In this document: piece by piece, positions 1 through 10,400 of the stretch | How the letters are laid out: the number at the start of each line of letters is the position of its first letter | How positions within the stretch are numbered: the first letter of the stretch is position 1 | DNA from: Dioszegia crocea | Lineage: Eukaryota; Basidiomycota; Tremellomycetes; Tremellales; Bulleribasidiaceae | Assembly: GCA_001600615.1 (NCBI GenBank) | Contig: BCKK01000007.1 | Location: 464,431 to 528,430 of the forward strand | Direction of reading: 5' to 3' | DNA: 64,000 nucleotides | The notes under the pieces: model-generated | The model's input: the letters and a program-made list of their open reading frames with translations, nothing else | Databases searched by the model: none | What the model was told of the DNA's origin: nothing | Made by a program: the position numbers and the translations under genes

Positions 1-348
1 TGCGTCTTCCGCCTCGAACCCCTCTGCACCCTTGACAAGACTAGTGATCTTGCCATTGACGAATGATGTCCACTCATATCCCTTCTCAATCTCGGCGCGG
101 GCGTTCTGGCGATAGACGGCCGGATTGACACCTTCATGCCCGAGGATAGTATGAGCAGTGGGTGACTGGGCATTTCGGTAGAGACCGCTGTCGTAGAGGA
201 TGGTCGGGCGGCGAAGGCGCGAGAACATCAGAGCAGCAGATAATCCGGCAGGACCACCACCGACAATGAGGAGGTCGACATGGGTGCTTGTGGGTTTAGG
301 GTGAGCCATTGTGAGTAGGTTGAGTAGGGCGATGGGGGTGAATTTCAT
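1..348 (-). CDS. FAD/NAD(P)-dependent oxidoreductase, thioredoxin-reductase-like (5' part only)
   Basis: The reading frame is open from an ATG at 348 down to the window edge, so only about 116 N-terminal residues are visible. A second in-frame ATG at 309 gives a version 13 residues shorter; the extra residues (MKFTPIALLNLLTM) are hydrophobic and could be a weak signal or targeting segment. The sequence then shows a classic N-terminal dinucleotide-binding strand and glycine loop, DLLIVGGGPAGLSAAL, followed by SRLRRPTILYDSG and a RNAQSPTAHTILGHEG stretch. That order is typical of fungal thioredoxin-reductase-like or thiol-oxidase-like flavoproteins. The CxxC redox pair, if present, would lie beyond the window, so the exact activity cannot be called. 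It diverges from the acetyltransferase at 658. Confidence 0.75.
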   Translation of the reverse strand, partial: MKFTPIALLNLLTMAHPKPTSTHVDLLIVGGGPAGLSAALMFSRLRRPTILYDSGLYRNAQSPTAHTILGHEGVNPAVYRQNARAEIEKGYEWTSFVNGKITSLVKGAEGFEAEDA

Positions 349-657
349 AGTCAACTGGTGAGATTTGCTTCGGAAGACGGCGCCTCTTTATATGCCTCTC
401 GAGCCGGTATCCTGCTGCAGTCTACTGCACTGTTCTTGGCCTATCCATATTGATGTACAGAGTGAAGGCGCCGAAAGGGGGTCCAGTGGGGCCCAGATGC
501 GCGCCGCCCGGCCGCCGGGGACGTCGGCCATCGCCGGGTGTAGAGATCGGGGCCCCGCAGTCTGGGAGGAACTGTCGACTCGATGCCATCTCACTATGCC
601 TATCCATCCGTATCTCTCCAAGCTACTGGTCTATCTCCATGACTTTCCAAGTGCAGG
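349..657. promoter_or_regulatory. divergent intergenic region, flavoprotein / acetyltransferase
   Basis: This 309-base gap lies between two divergent start codons and should hold both promoters. A very GC-rich block sits at about 484-560 (gcccagatgcgcgccgccc and neighbours). Open frames across it are overlapping shadows with no recognisable domains. No specific regulatory site could be assigned. Confidence 0.4.
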
Positions 658-1440
658 ATGATCCATATCCGCTCGACTCTTCGAGGAAACCCCCTCGTAG
701 CAAAACTCGAAGATCACTTCTTTGCGTCCGCGCCCGCTTTGAGCGCAACCCTCCACTCATCCGGCTGGCTCCTCCGATCTTCAGCCGGGTATACCAAGCG
801 TGGTAATTCGGCATCCCCCCTCAGCCCCTCAGCCCCTTTATGTCAGTCGACACTACCTCAAATCCAGTCTGGACTGCCTGAACCCAACATAATACGGATA
901 ACTCCACTGGCGCATCCGGACGATGACAGCTTTCTCGATAGGCTCGGGTGGCGCCACCTGGATCCATCGATCGTTATGGTGCGCAAGCTCGATCGAGTCG
1001 GCTCCTCAGTCGATGCTGGCAGTGCAGATGTCTCAGTATCGTCCGTCCCATCTCCAGCATGGTTAGATGGATTTGCCTCATCCTCTTCCCTCACCCCGTC
1101 ACAAACATCGACATTCCGAAATACCCTTGATCTTATTCTTCCTCCCTTCACACCGGCCTACCTGACCCTCACCGACAAATCGACATTGGCGGCCATCGCT
1201 TATGGTCAAGCAGTGACTTTTGGCGGTATTGCTGGGCTTTTCAACATTGTTGTCCCCGCGGCACATCGTGGGAAGGGTCATGGAAGAAGGATCACACAGG
1301 CGTTGCTGGACTGGGCAGGGCAAAACGGTGCCGATATGGCATATCTGCAGGTGACGCAGGGAAATGCAGTCGGGAAGAAGTTGTATGAATCGATGGGGTT
1401 CAAGGAGGAGTATCGGTATCACTACAGGGTTGCGCCATAG
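658..1440 (+). CDS. GNAT-family N-acetyltransferase
   Basis: A single uninterrupted 260-residue frame starts at the first ATG, with no intron signals, which is unusual in this intron-rich window. The C-terminal half is a GNAT fold: a strand ending in FNIVVP, then the acetyl-CoA pyrophosphate loop AAHRGKGHGRRI (R/Q-x-x-G-x-G/A type, about residues 204-215), then LLDWAGQNGADMAYLQV and a closing NAVGKKLYESMGFKE that matches motif B. The N-terminal half (SSGWLLRSSAGYTKRGNS, then HLDPSIVM) resembles a two-part GNAT group that is common in bacteria (an inference from memory of the family). The substrate is unknown. It may have been acquired laterally or may be an old fungal paralogue. Confidence 0.85.
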   Translation: MIHIRSTLRGNPLVAKLEDHFFASAPALSATLHSSGWLLRSSAGYTKRGNSASPLSPSAPLCQSTLPQIQSGLPEPNIIRITPLAHPDDDSFLDRLGWRHLDPSIVMVRKLDRVGSSVDAGSADVSVSSVPSPAWLDGFASSSSLTPSQTSTFRNTLDLILPPFTPAYLTLTDKSTLAAIAYGQAVTFGGIAGLFNIVVPAAHRGKGHGRRITQALLDWAGQNGADMAYLQVTQGNAVGKKLYESMGFKEEYRYHYRVAP

Positions 1441-2411
1441 TATGTGAGTCGCTGGGAGGTTCAGGGCAGGAGGTGCAGCAGCTGGGCAGATGGTCAGTGT
1501 CAAAGACATCTGTCAATCTTAGGCACCAGCTGATTCCGACAGGCAAAGATTCCAGCGGCTGAAGGCCTGAATTGCGTGCACCGTTGGGTCAGTCTTCTAG
1601 ATATTGGTGTAACCAGCATATTGTGGGCGGTCTGGATATGCCAACGAAGGAATGCTTCACATATAAAACTGCACCGAGACAGATCGAGCACTGATCGAGC
1701 TTATTCGCAAATCACGCGCTCTTGAACGAGTCCGGAGCAGATGTCTGGACGCGAGCAGTACATCCTTTCGGAACACCTAATGTCACACGAGGCTCAGACA
1801 TCTTTGCTCAAAGGGAGATAAATCATGCACTCATGTGAACGAGGTGCCGCTAAGGTATTATGCACACTACGGTGCTACTCGGGGGCGTAGAGCACACGTC
1901 AATTCCCAAGACTTATAGTTTCCGACACAACACAGTCGCGTCCGCTCAGCGTGACATGTTCCTGTCACGCTATTCCGAAACGTTACGTACTTACCGGAAA
2001 CGGCGATAAATTGATGAAACCTTGTAACGCGCCTGTCTTTTGTGACGCGCCTCTACCCTCTCGCCGTTCGCCGTGATCCCTTCTTTGTGCGCAAAGTCTA
2101 CCTCCGAGTACGCGTCACGCGAATGATTTTGTTGACGTTCCGTAACGTACTGATGTTGTCCTGACCTACAGTATGCCGAAGTGACCCTGGAACGGGCGTT
2201 GTTAGCTGCCACCGAGAGATTTTCAACAATCAGGTTGGACATTAATCGTATTACGGACTCTTCTCTTGACTGCTATCCCCTCGTCGCTCTTTGATAGATC
2301 AGACTCTTTCAGCTTGACGCTGCACACGACCTGCCTCTGTGAGGCAACGAATCGACACGACCATCACTCACATCACACCGAAACGATCTCGATAGACAAT
2401 CATCAAGGAAC
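1441..2411. other. long intergenic region without a supported gene
   Basis: This 971-base gap separates the acetyltransferase from the Axl2-like gene. Its second half (about 1930-2200) is rich in GTGACG/CGTCAC and CGTAACGTAC words and contains a perfect inverted repeat at 1948-1971. The frames at 1500-1691 and 1991-2242 on the minus strand show no domain and no splice partner. The 3' part should act as promoter and 5' UTR for the gene starting at 2412. Confidence 0.4.
1948..1971. repeat. perfect 9-bp inverted repeat
   Basis: AGCGTGACA is followed by the 6-base spacer tgttcc and then TGTCACGCT, an exact reverse complement. It lies 440 bases upstream of the Axl2-like start codon in a region with other TGACG/CGTCA words. 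It could be a dimeric regulator site or a short stem-loop. No protein can be named. Confidence 0.5.
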
Positions 2412-5400
2412 ATGGCTCCGGCCATGCTTCCTCTCATCCTCATCGCCCTAGCGGCTTTGCATCTCATATCGGCAGCGCCGACTCTGGTACATCCCCTCCA
2501 GGATCAATTCCCTCCCGTCGCTCGAGTCAGCAGGCAATTCGTCTTTGACCTATTCCCATCCTCCTTCAACTCATCCAATTCCATCACTCTCTCTTCCTCC
2601 GCTTTGCCGTCCTGGCTGGCATTCAACCCCGGTTCGGCTACATTCTCCGGTACACCCACAGCGGCGGACATCGGTCAACGGGATGTAGTCGTCACTGCTA
2701 CCGACTCTACCGGGGCAACTTCCAACACCTGGCGCCTGATCGTGACGAACTTTCTCTCACCAGAGGTTCATGCGGGTTTCACGACCCAAATCGCGAATCC
2801 CGATTTGCGCACATTTGCCTCAGTCACTCCCCTCCCCAACAACACTGGCGTTCAGGTCCCTCCAGGCTGGTCATTCTCACTCGGATGGCAAGCGGACACC
2901 TTTCGTCAGTCGCGTAATGGCTCCACGAATGGCCAACTCTTCATGGCGGCGCGACTCCGATACACCTCCTCCCTTCCCTCCTGGCTGGCATTCAATAACG
3001 CCACCATGACCTTCAACGGCATCGCACCTGCATCTGGCAGCTACCCTATCGTCGTCACTGGCACGGACTTCTGGGGTTACACTGCCGCCCAGTCAAGCTT
3101 TGTGATTCAGGTTGGGGATTCGCGCGCGTTGGAGTTGGTGGGGTTTACGCTGGGAAAGACGTTAGGCGTGTCGAGAAGCAGGATACAGGCGACGGTGGAT
3201 TTGGCGAATGTCACGTTGGGCGGAGCGGCGGTGCAGGCTGGACAGGTCAGCTTGGCAGTCGGCGGAAGTGCATGGTCTTGGTTGTCGATCAGCAGGTGAG
3301 TTTTCAATCCGACAAATCTGACGTGCAGTTCCAATGTCATCTCTGGCATAGTTCCTGATCAATACGCAAACGGTACTACCGCACCCCTCTCTGTCCCTCT
3401 CATCCTCTCCGCTACCGGCTCTACCCCTCTCACCGTCACGTACAACATTGATATCCTCCCTTTCCCCTTCACCGCTTTCATCCTTCCCAACTCGACAGCC
3501 ACTCCGGGCGCGCCCTACTCGCTCAACATCCTCCCCTTCATCCGGAACCGTAACACCACCATCACAGCCAGCACCATCCCCGCCGAGGCTGCACAATGGC
3601 TAGTCTTCAACCAGCAAGACATGTCATTGACGGGCACGGCACCGGCCAATCCCAGCTACGGCGTCGTCAATGTCACTCTTGCGGCGACTCAGGGTCAGAC
3701 TGTGGGCACTACCAGCATGCGCCTGGCGCTATCCGGCGTGTCAACCACGGGCACACCGAGCGGAACATCCGGAGTCGTACCTAACCCTACCGGATCTTCA
3801 GCGGGGGGAAGCAACGGGTCAGGTAGCGGTTTATCCCAAGGTGCCAAAATCGGTCTCGGCGTCGGTCTCGGTCTTCTCGCTTTGCTCCTTCTGCTCCTTC
3901 TCCTCTTCTGCTGCTGTCGCCGGCGCAGGAGAAAGGACGAAAATGAGAATGATAACCGAAAAGACAACGATGGCGATTCCTTTGTCGCTGGTCCTCTATC
4001 ACCTGTAGGCGGACAAGACCCGTTCCGTAAATCCCAAAATGACGGTCACCGAAACATCCTTCACAGTCTTGGTGTTTGGAAATCACCCGATACCAACGCT
4101 CAATCCCCCCACCCCACTCATCACTCCTTCGAGACCAATGCGACGTACGTCGAGAAGCCGCAGAGGATGGACGGGCTGAAGGGGATTATAGGATGGGGCG
4201 GTGGGGCTGAAACTGGGGAGAAGCGAGATGTCGAGACTACGCCTCAATTACCTCGTCGATCCAGCTCATTCATGGCGAATGGCGATGTCATCGGTATCAA
4301 TGATCCGGTACGGCCTAGCCAGGACCGGGCGAGCTCGTTCACCCAGAGTTTCGGGTCGAGTGGGTCGGAGCGGGCGAGCTGGGAGAGTGAGCGGTCATTC
4401 CAGTGGAGCTCGGCAGAGGGCGGTGTGATCAGTCCACAGGGCCCAAACCGACTGTCCGCAGCCAACAGTATCCCCCGACCCCGCGAGAACTTTACACCTC
4501 GATACCCACGAGCCAACTCCCCCACAGTCCTCAACAGGCTTACGAGCGGTCGGCCAGTGGAGGACTCGCCTGAGTTTTCGGAATTCGGGACGGGTTCGGA
4601 GAATGGGGATGGCGAAGGATTCAGCAGGGAGTCACTAGCAAGGGAAGGTGATGACAGCTTCACGACGTCACACTTCCCTTCTGGACCTTCGGGCTTGAAT
4701 CGGTTTGGCGAGTCGACAGATTTCAGGTCGGACGATGAGGATGAAGGGACGGATCATGAGGGGCCGGCGGTGGTGGGTGTTGCTGAGCGTCAATCTTTCG
4801 AGACTCGTCGACCTAGCACCAAGCGATCCGGACCCCGTCTTCGACCGAGTAAAGAGCGAATGACTTCCCCTCCTATCGTCTCTGCCCCTAATCCCCGCTC
4901 GAGCCAGGCTCTAGATGGCGATGCAGCCGGCGCGTTTGATGACGCAGACGAACAGCATCGCCGATCTACATTCGCTCCGAATGACAACGAGACCCAGGGG
5001 TTGGGTTACCCCGCTTCTGCCATCTTCTTCGCTTCGCCTAACCCCAACAACCGGTTGAGCCAAGCGGAGAGTGACAGGCCAGCCTCGACTATCCAGGCGG
5101 TATCGCACCAGCACCCCATGTCCCCTCCTTTGCCCTCTGTTGGCTCATTCATCCGCCCCCGTCCTACTTCCCTCGGCCGACCCCCATCTCTCGCTCGTCC
5201 AATCTCAGGCACCGTACCCTCTGGCGCGGCCGCAGCGTACTCGCGGTCCAAAACAGACAGTATCATCCCTGAAGGCCGAGCTACAGCTTTAGCCAACGAG
5301 ACATTCTCTATCCACCCTCAGATTCACCCCCCACCCACCGTCTCCCTTTCCGCTGCAACCTGGTCATCAGCCCCACCATCGACGTACCGTGCCGAAGTCA

Positions 5401-5708
5401 TTGGTGGGGGTCAACTACCAGCTTGGCTCCACTTTGATAATCGCGAGTTGGAACTCTGGGGTGTACCGGCCATGGAGCACGTTGGACAATCAACGAGTAT
5501 ACGTATCATTGAGAAGTTGCCAAGGGACGGGAGGAATAGTAATCCCATGGCGTATGGGTATGTGCCGCCACAAGAGAGAGAGGTTGGACGGGTGACGATA
5601 GAGTGAGTACTTTGCGTGAGGTTGTAAGAATTGAGCTGATATTTCAGGGTCACGGATAGGTTGAGGAGTCCACAATTTGGCTTGGAGGCTAGTCCTCATG
5701 CGTTATAG
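2412..5708 (+). CDS. Axl2-like type I membrane protein with cadherin/dystroglycan-like domains
   Basis: Model: join(2412..3295, 3329..5602, 5648..5708), 1072 residues. The first intron is only 33 nt; both junctions restore frame exactly. Residues 1-22 form a signal peptide. The ectodomain (to about 465) contains repeated cadherin-like (CADG/He_PIG type) modules marked by LPSWLAFN, PSWLAFNNATMTFNGIAP and WLVFNQQDMSLTGTAP. A Ser/Gly-rich linker and one membrane helix follow, GLGVGLGLLALLLLLLLLF, then CCCRRRRRKDE as stop-transfer. The roughly 580-residue cytosolic tail is Ser-rich, but near its end (about 965-1050) it carries another such module with LPAWLHFDNRELELWGVP. In yeasts Axl2 marks sites of polarised growth and interacts with septins; a bud-site or polarity role is inferred. 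Confidence 0.85.
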
Positions 5709-5928
5709 ATGTGAGGGAAGGGAGTGATATCATGGAGGTTAGAGAAGGGGAGTAAGGGCCTAGAGCCAAGGGGTAATGGACAATTGACTAGAGGCCAATC
5801 TGTATCCGAAGCCAACACACATAGTAATCAATCTCACACGACAATCGTTTATGCAACATTCTTTGACTAGACTGAGCGATGGAAGAGTTCCTCGCTGACT
5901 ACGGCCTGTACGTTCAGGATCTGCATCT

Positions 5929-6876
5929 CTAACTTGCCAATAACCCAGCTCCAGTAGGATCTATAATCTTCCCCCAATTCCGCTCACACCTCGCCAACAT
6001 CCCGCCCAAAATTCTGATTAGATCACGGAGGAATGACCGCGCGATAAAGTGATCGAATCGGTCCGAGGACGCTATGGCTGCTGGGTAGTCCTGGAGATCA
6101 GTCCTGGCCAGACTAGACGGTGTTCCATCACTTACCATGACATTCGGGCATTTGATCCACTCCTTAATTACCTCGATACGATCAGCATGATGCTCAGTCA
6201 TAGAAGTGATGGATTGGATGGTATCGTCGAGTGCGTATTCCAACTCGTCAATGAGTACTTCTTGAACTTCGGCACCTGACCACGTCAGCACAAGTGGCGT
6301 CAGTCAGAAGGAAAGTAAAGCTCACCGAAATTATCCCCATCGTCCGCACCTGGTATCTCAAGCTCTAGCCATATTCTCAGATCCTGGATGATGAGGTGTA
6401 CATCTTGCGCTTCTCTGTATTCTCAGCCAGATATCATCCAGTGGATACTGGGATCGTGGAGGGGTCGCTCACTGTATCACCATCTTGACTGATTCCGTCT
6501 GGACCGCATTCGTCAGAACAACTTCCAGCCAATGATCCCCGCCGCTCGTCCGTCCGGAGCTGTGTTGCTCAGCCTTCGGAGCGCTCTCATCCGGAGGGGA
6601 TATTGTCGGCTGTGCGAATGCCAGCGTACGATACTGATCTCTCCAGAGCAGAGACGACGGGTCTGACTCGCTATCAATCAAGTGTTGAAGATGCTTGAGC
6701 TTGGCTGGGATCTCTGTACGGAGTATACGGACTGTGCGGTGACGATGGTCATTTCTGAGGTTCTGTAGTGTCAGCTAGCCGATGGATAGTGGACGTACCT
6801 GGAGGCTACTCGGGCCGGCGTGGGCCTGATTCTTCCACAGACTTGATAGAGCATCATGAGGTGGGCGAGTCTCCAT
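5929..6876 (-). CDS. PA28/REG-family proteasome activator, copy A
   Basis: Model: complement(join(5929..6090, 6136..6275, 6326..6414, 6473..6762, 6799..6876)), 252 residues, close to metazoan PA28 subunits (about 250). PA28 forms heptameric rings that cap the 20S proteasome without ATP and open its gate. The C-terminal helical domain is visible as LRIWLELEIP, then the activation-loop region GADDGDNFGAEVQ, a helix with IKEWIKCPNVM, and the family's last block DYPAAIASSDRFDHFIARSF ending NWGKIIDPTGAG. The N-terminal helix has EIPAKLKHLQHLIDSESDP; the variable linker is short and acidic. Exons 3 and 4 are 89 and 140 nt, exactly as in copy B just upstream, so the two arose by tandem duplication. 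Its C-terminus (LLAS) lacks the terminal aromatic residue seen in copy B. Confidence 0.85.
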
Positions 6877-7157
6877 GATACAGTAGGCGCTTGACCAGCT
6901 GAGCGCTGATCAGGGCGCGAGAAGAAGGACGAGTATGGATGCGATTGGTGTCCAGATGGGTTTGGAATCCGGGATTGGACCGTACATCTAGGGAGAAAGG
7001 AGGACGGAACAAAAGAAGGTTAAACGCCGTCAACAGGGTATGAAAGGAGCTCCGGTCCGGGAACGGACAGCACGTCGCCGAGGCTGGAGGTTATCCGTGC
7101 AGATGAGTGCATGGCAGACTGGTAACTTACATACAGATCGTACACAAAGGTTCGGAC

Positions 7158-8307
7158 CTAGTAGATCCCGCCTGAAGCGCCTTGACCTGTACCTTTAGGA
7201 TTGATCACCTTCTCCCAGTTGCGCTGGAACCGATTGAGAAGGCCACCGTAGATCATGAGCAAGCTGCGGAGGTATGAGCGAGCGATAAAGTGGTCGAACC
7301 TGTCCGAGTTTGTGATGGCGGCGGGATAGTCCTGGGTTGTCAGTCTGTGATCTTGGCAAAGGGGAGAAAACTCACCATCACGTTTGGAGTCTTGATCCAC
7401 TCGCTAGCGAGCTTGATACGATCGGTATGGTGTTGCCTTGAACTATTGATAAATCCATTTGACTTCTTGTAGGCCGTTTCAAGTTCCCGAATGAGGTGAT
7501 TCTGAACTTCGGCGCCTGTCCATCAGCTACGGCAAGGGCTAGGACATACCGAACGAATTCCCATCTTCAATCAAGGGGATTTCAAGCTCTAACCAAACTC
7601 TGAGATCCTGCACTAAAGCATGGAGATCTTCGTGTTCCCTAGTGGTGTCAGCGAAACAATCTGGGATAGTGTCAAGAGTATAAGCAGACAACTCACTTCG
7701 TAGTCAAAATGACCAATTCCGACTGAACTTTATTCCTCGGAACCACCTCAAACCAATGCGGACCGACCCTAACGCCCTGCTCCACCTTGCCCGACCCGAT
7801 CCCCAAGCCCTCCACACCAGGCAAGGACTCATCATCTCCATTCGCTCCATCCTTCTCCGCCCTCAAATCCGCACGTGTGACTTTAGACGGTAAGATGATT
7901 TCCTCCCCATCCTTCATATCCGCGTGACCCAAGCTGGTTTTAGCCAAGAGGCGCGCCAAAGAGTCAGGCTGGATCATTCGTGGATGGACGAAATCGCCCT
8001 GCTTGACGTGTCCTACCCATAGAGGCGAAGAGGGGTCGGATTCTTTGGCAATTATCGAGCGGATATGGGTGATCTTGGCTGGCATCTCGCTTCCGAGGAT
8101 CTGGGCTGCACGGGTACGGTGATATTGGAGTAGGTCCTGGATATTTAGCTATGGACTAGGTCGGCGGGTGAGAGCAGGCTTGACGAGGTGGGACGGGAGG
8201 GACAGGCGCCGACTTACAGCGAGAGGGGAGGTCCCTGACTGATCTTTCCATAGCCCGACGAGAGGGTTTGAAGATGCCTCAACGGTGGGATTGGCAAAAG
8301 AAGGCAT
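7158..8307 (-). CDS. PA28/REG-family proteasome activator, copy B
   Basis: Model: complement(join(7158..7331, 7376..7515, 7550..7638, 7697..8136, 8218..8307)), 310 residues. It carries the same features as copy A: EMPAKITHIRSIIAKESDP near the N-terminus, LRVWLELEIPLIEDGNSFGA across the activation loop, EWIKTPNVM, and DYPAAITNSDRFDHFIARSY leading to NWEKVINPKG. The central linker is about 50 residues longer than in copy A and acidic. The protein ends in GGIY; a C-terminal tyrosine is typical of animal PA28 subunits, whose tails dock in 20S alpha-ring pockets. The first acceptor (8137) was chosen because it aligns the protein with copy A; an acceptor 12 nt upstream would add four residues. It should act in the nucleus or cytosol on 20S core particles. 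Confidence 0.87.
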
Positions 8308-8739
8308 GTCGGATTGATTTTGATGCTGCTGATATTGATGATTAGCTGGTCTAAGCGAAGGATGATATGGTTTGTTTGTACTGAGGGATAAGTTGTAGAT
8401 ATCCAGTCACTGGTGGTTACCCTTTTAATCGCCCAGGGAAGAAAGGAAGGAAGGGAGATTGACCTATCATGAGTAGGGTAGCGATTGACAAAGGAGTACG
8501 AACCAAATTGGAGTGACTGTGGTGGACAGAAAGGAACATCGCTCATCTCGACCCCTCCCCCAATTCGGTCAAACCTACTTTGAAGGCTATTCCCGCGCTA
8601 GCCTGACCCCCCCGAACTCCAACAAAGCAGTGAGTTGGTCAAGCCGAGAACGAATATCCATACCTGTAGCATTTCGCTAGAACAATACAACGCACTCCTT
8701 CCGCCTGCCGCACCCCGCGTTTGTCTGAGCCAGAAATCC
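8308..8739. other. intergenic region upstream of PA28 copy B
   Basis: This 432-base gap holds the promoter of PA28 copy B (minus strand) and the 3' flank of VTI1. The minus-strand frame across 8214-8546 runs through an intron of the PA28 gene and shows no domain. Nothing else was recognised. Confidence 0.35.
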
Positions 8740-9801
8740 CTATCCGAAGATCTTGGAGTAGAGGACGATAAGAATGAGAATAACAAGTACCGCAATGATT
8801 GCGCCCGAGATGAATTTCTGTTGATACATCCTATAAGAATCAGCTTAATGAGTCGTTGTCCAGAATTGGCATCATGAAGCTTACTTGAATATCATCTTCT
8901 TCAACGTTCCAGACGCCCTATCAATCGAGCTATCCGCCTGCGTCAACTAACTCATTAGCCTCGGCTCGTATACATATAAGGGGACATACCGTATCGCGCG
9001 TATGCTCAATCTGCTCCCTTTGTCCTCGTAAATCTCGCAATATACCCGCCCCGAGATCTTCCGTCTCCAGTGCGATCCGCTGAGCGTTATCCAGCCGTCT
9101 GGAACCATCTTGCAATTGCTCAGATCCCGCCAAGAGGCGCGAACGCGTATTGTAGCTTGGTGGTTCGTCAGAATAGGGGTCGTCCGCTGGTGAAGCGCCC
9201 GAAAGGAGTTCAGCGCGGGATGTTTCTGCGCGAGTGTCACGCTGGGAGTATCAGCTAGGTTTGCTCTCCGAATTCATGATGAAAGACATCACTATAGCTT
9301 ACCAGTGTCTTCTTGACTCGTTCAAGAGCTGCGCGAGAGGTTGATAGGCGTTGTTGAAATGTCTGGCGGATAGAGACTGGCATTGACGGTAACTCCACTT
9401 CCATCTGGGCGATCTGGAAAGGTCAGCTTGGTCTGAACGTCTGGAAAGATGACAAAGCTCACAATCTCCTCGGCCTCATCCAGCTCCTCCGACACCTTCT
9501 TCAATGCCGCTTTGCGCTGTTCTGGAATATCAGCGGTATTTCAAGTATGGCTTTAGCCGTATGACGACATCGACTCACCTCCCTTGAGCTGCTTGACATC
9601 TCCTTCAAGCTTGCTCTTTAAGCTGCCTAGTAAAGCCTTGAAGTCCTCATCGTAGCTCTCGAATAGGGCACTGCGGATTGCAAGGGTGGTGTAAACGTGG
9701 AGTAGTAGTCAGTCGAGAGATGGCACGTGTGAGAAGGGCTAGGTCAGCTTTTGACAAGGTCTACAAATAGGGCCCTCTACTCACGTTGGGGAGTTGTCCA
9801 T
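8740..9801 (-). CDS. VTI1: v-SNARE VTI1 (Qb-SNARE)
   Basis: Model: complement(join(8740..8830, 8885..8937, 8990..9241, 9303..9413, 9463..9521, 9579..9670, 9785..9801)), 224 residues. It mediates vesicle fusion in Golgi, endosome and vacuole traffic by contributing the Qb helix. The N-terminal three-helix (Habc-like) domain starts YDEDFKALLGSLKSKL and contains GEQRKAALKKVSEELDEAEE. The SNARE helix contains RRLDNAQRIALETEDLGAGI followed by LRDLRGQREQI, whose Q is the expected zero-layer glutamine. A C-terminal anchor FISGAIIAVLVILILIVLYS closes the protein. Length matches yeast Vti1 (about 217). The first exon encodes only about six residues. Confidence 0.95.
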
Positions 9802-10400
9802 GGTGCTCGCTGTAGCCTTTTCAGGATTGATAGATGGTGGATGTACAAAGAAGGCCAAGCTCTGTGCTGCGACTTCGGGTGGCGAATCCAATCCAATTCT
9901 TATTAGCGGGACTAAAATCCATTAGACTTTCTAATTGAATCCTACCAATGGGTAGCGCACGCTACATCCATCATAGAGCTGATTACAGACCACCATCAGA
10001 TGCGCAATCTTCTCGAGGTCCATATCTGATGCCTAAAAATACCGATCACTCAGTTGCAGCTTCACTTTTGCTTGCGAATGATCGGCCCCTCGTCCAATCC
10101 TCGGCCGCAAAGCGGGTGACGTAACGCGTTTCATGTTTGGCGCGTAGGCAACAGGCTTGTGTCTCAGCCGAGAGGAACTCTCTCTTTCAGTCTGCAACAT
10201 CTACCCTTCACACCATAACAATACCCTGCTGCATCGCCATTAGATCAACGGTACCTCCCCATCAATCACGCAGTATCAAGTCCTTGCTGTGAGAAACCAG
10301 CTATCCTGCGCAAAGACAGTCCAAGTCGTCACCTCGCCTGATCTATCAACCGACCCCTTCACCACCTCTTCCCTCGCCCTTTTCGGCCTATCTGCCCAAG
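9802..10400. promoter_or_regulatory. divergent promoter region, VTI1 / HYM1
   Basis: This 599-base gap lies between the divergent start codons of VTI1 and HYM1. The last 200 bases before HYM1 are pyrimidine-rich on the plus strand, as is common for fungal 5' leaders. No specific site was assigned and no gene was seen. Confidence 0.4.

Noticed and set aside
1991..2242. Minus-strand frame of 83 residues in the gap before the Axl2-like gene
   Set aside because: No domain, no splice partner, basic random-looking composition; more likely promoter DNA.
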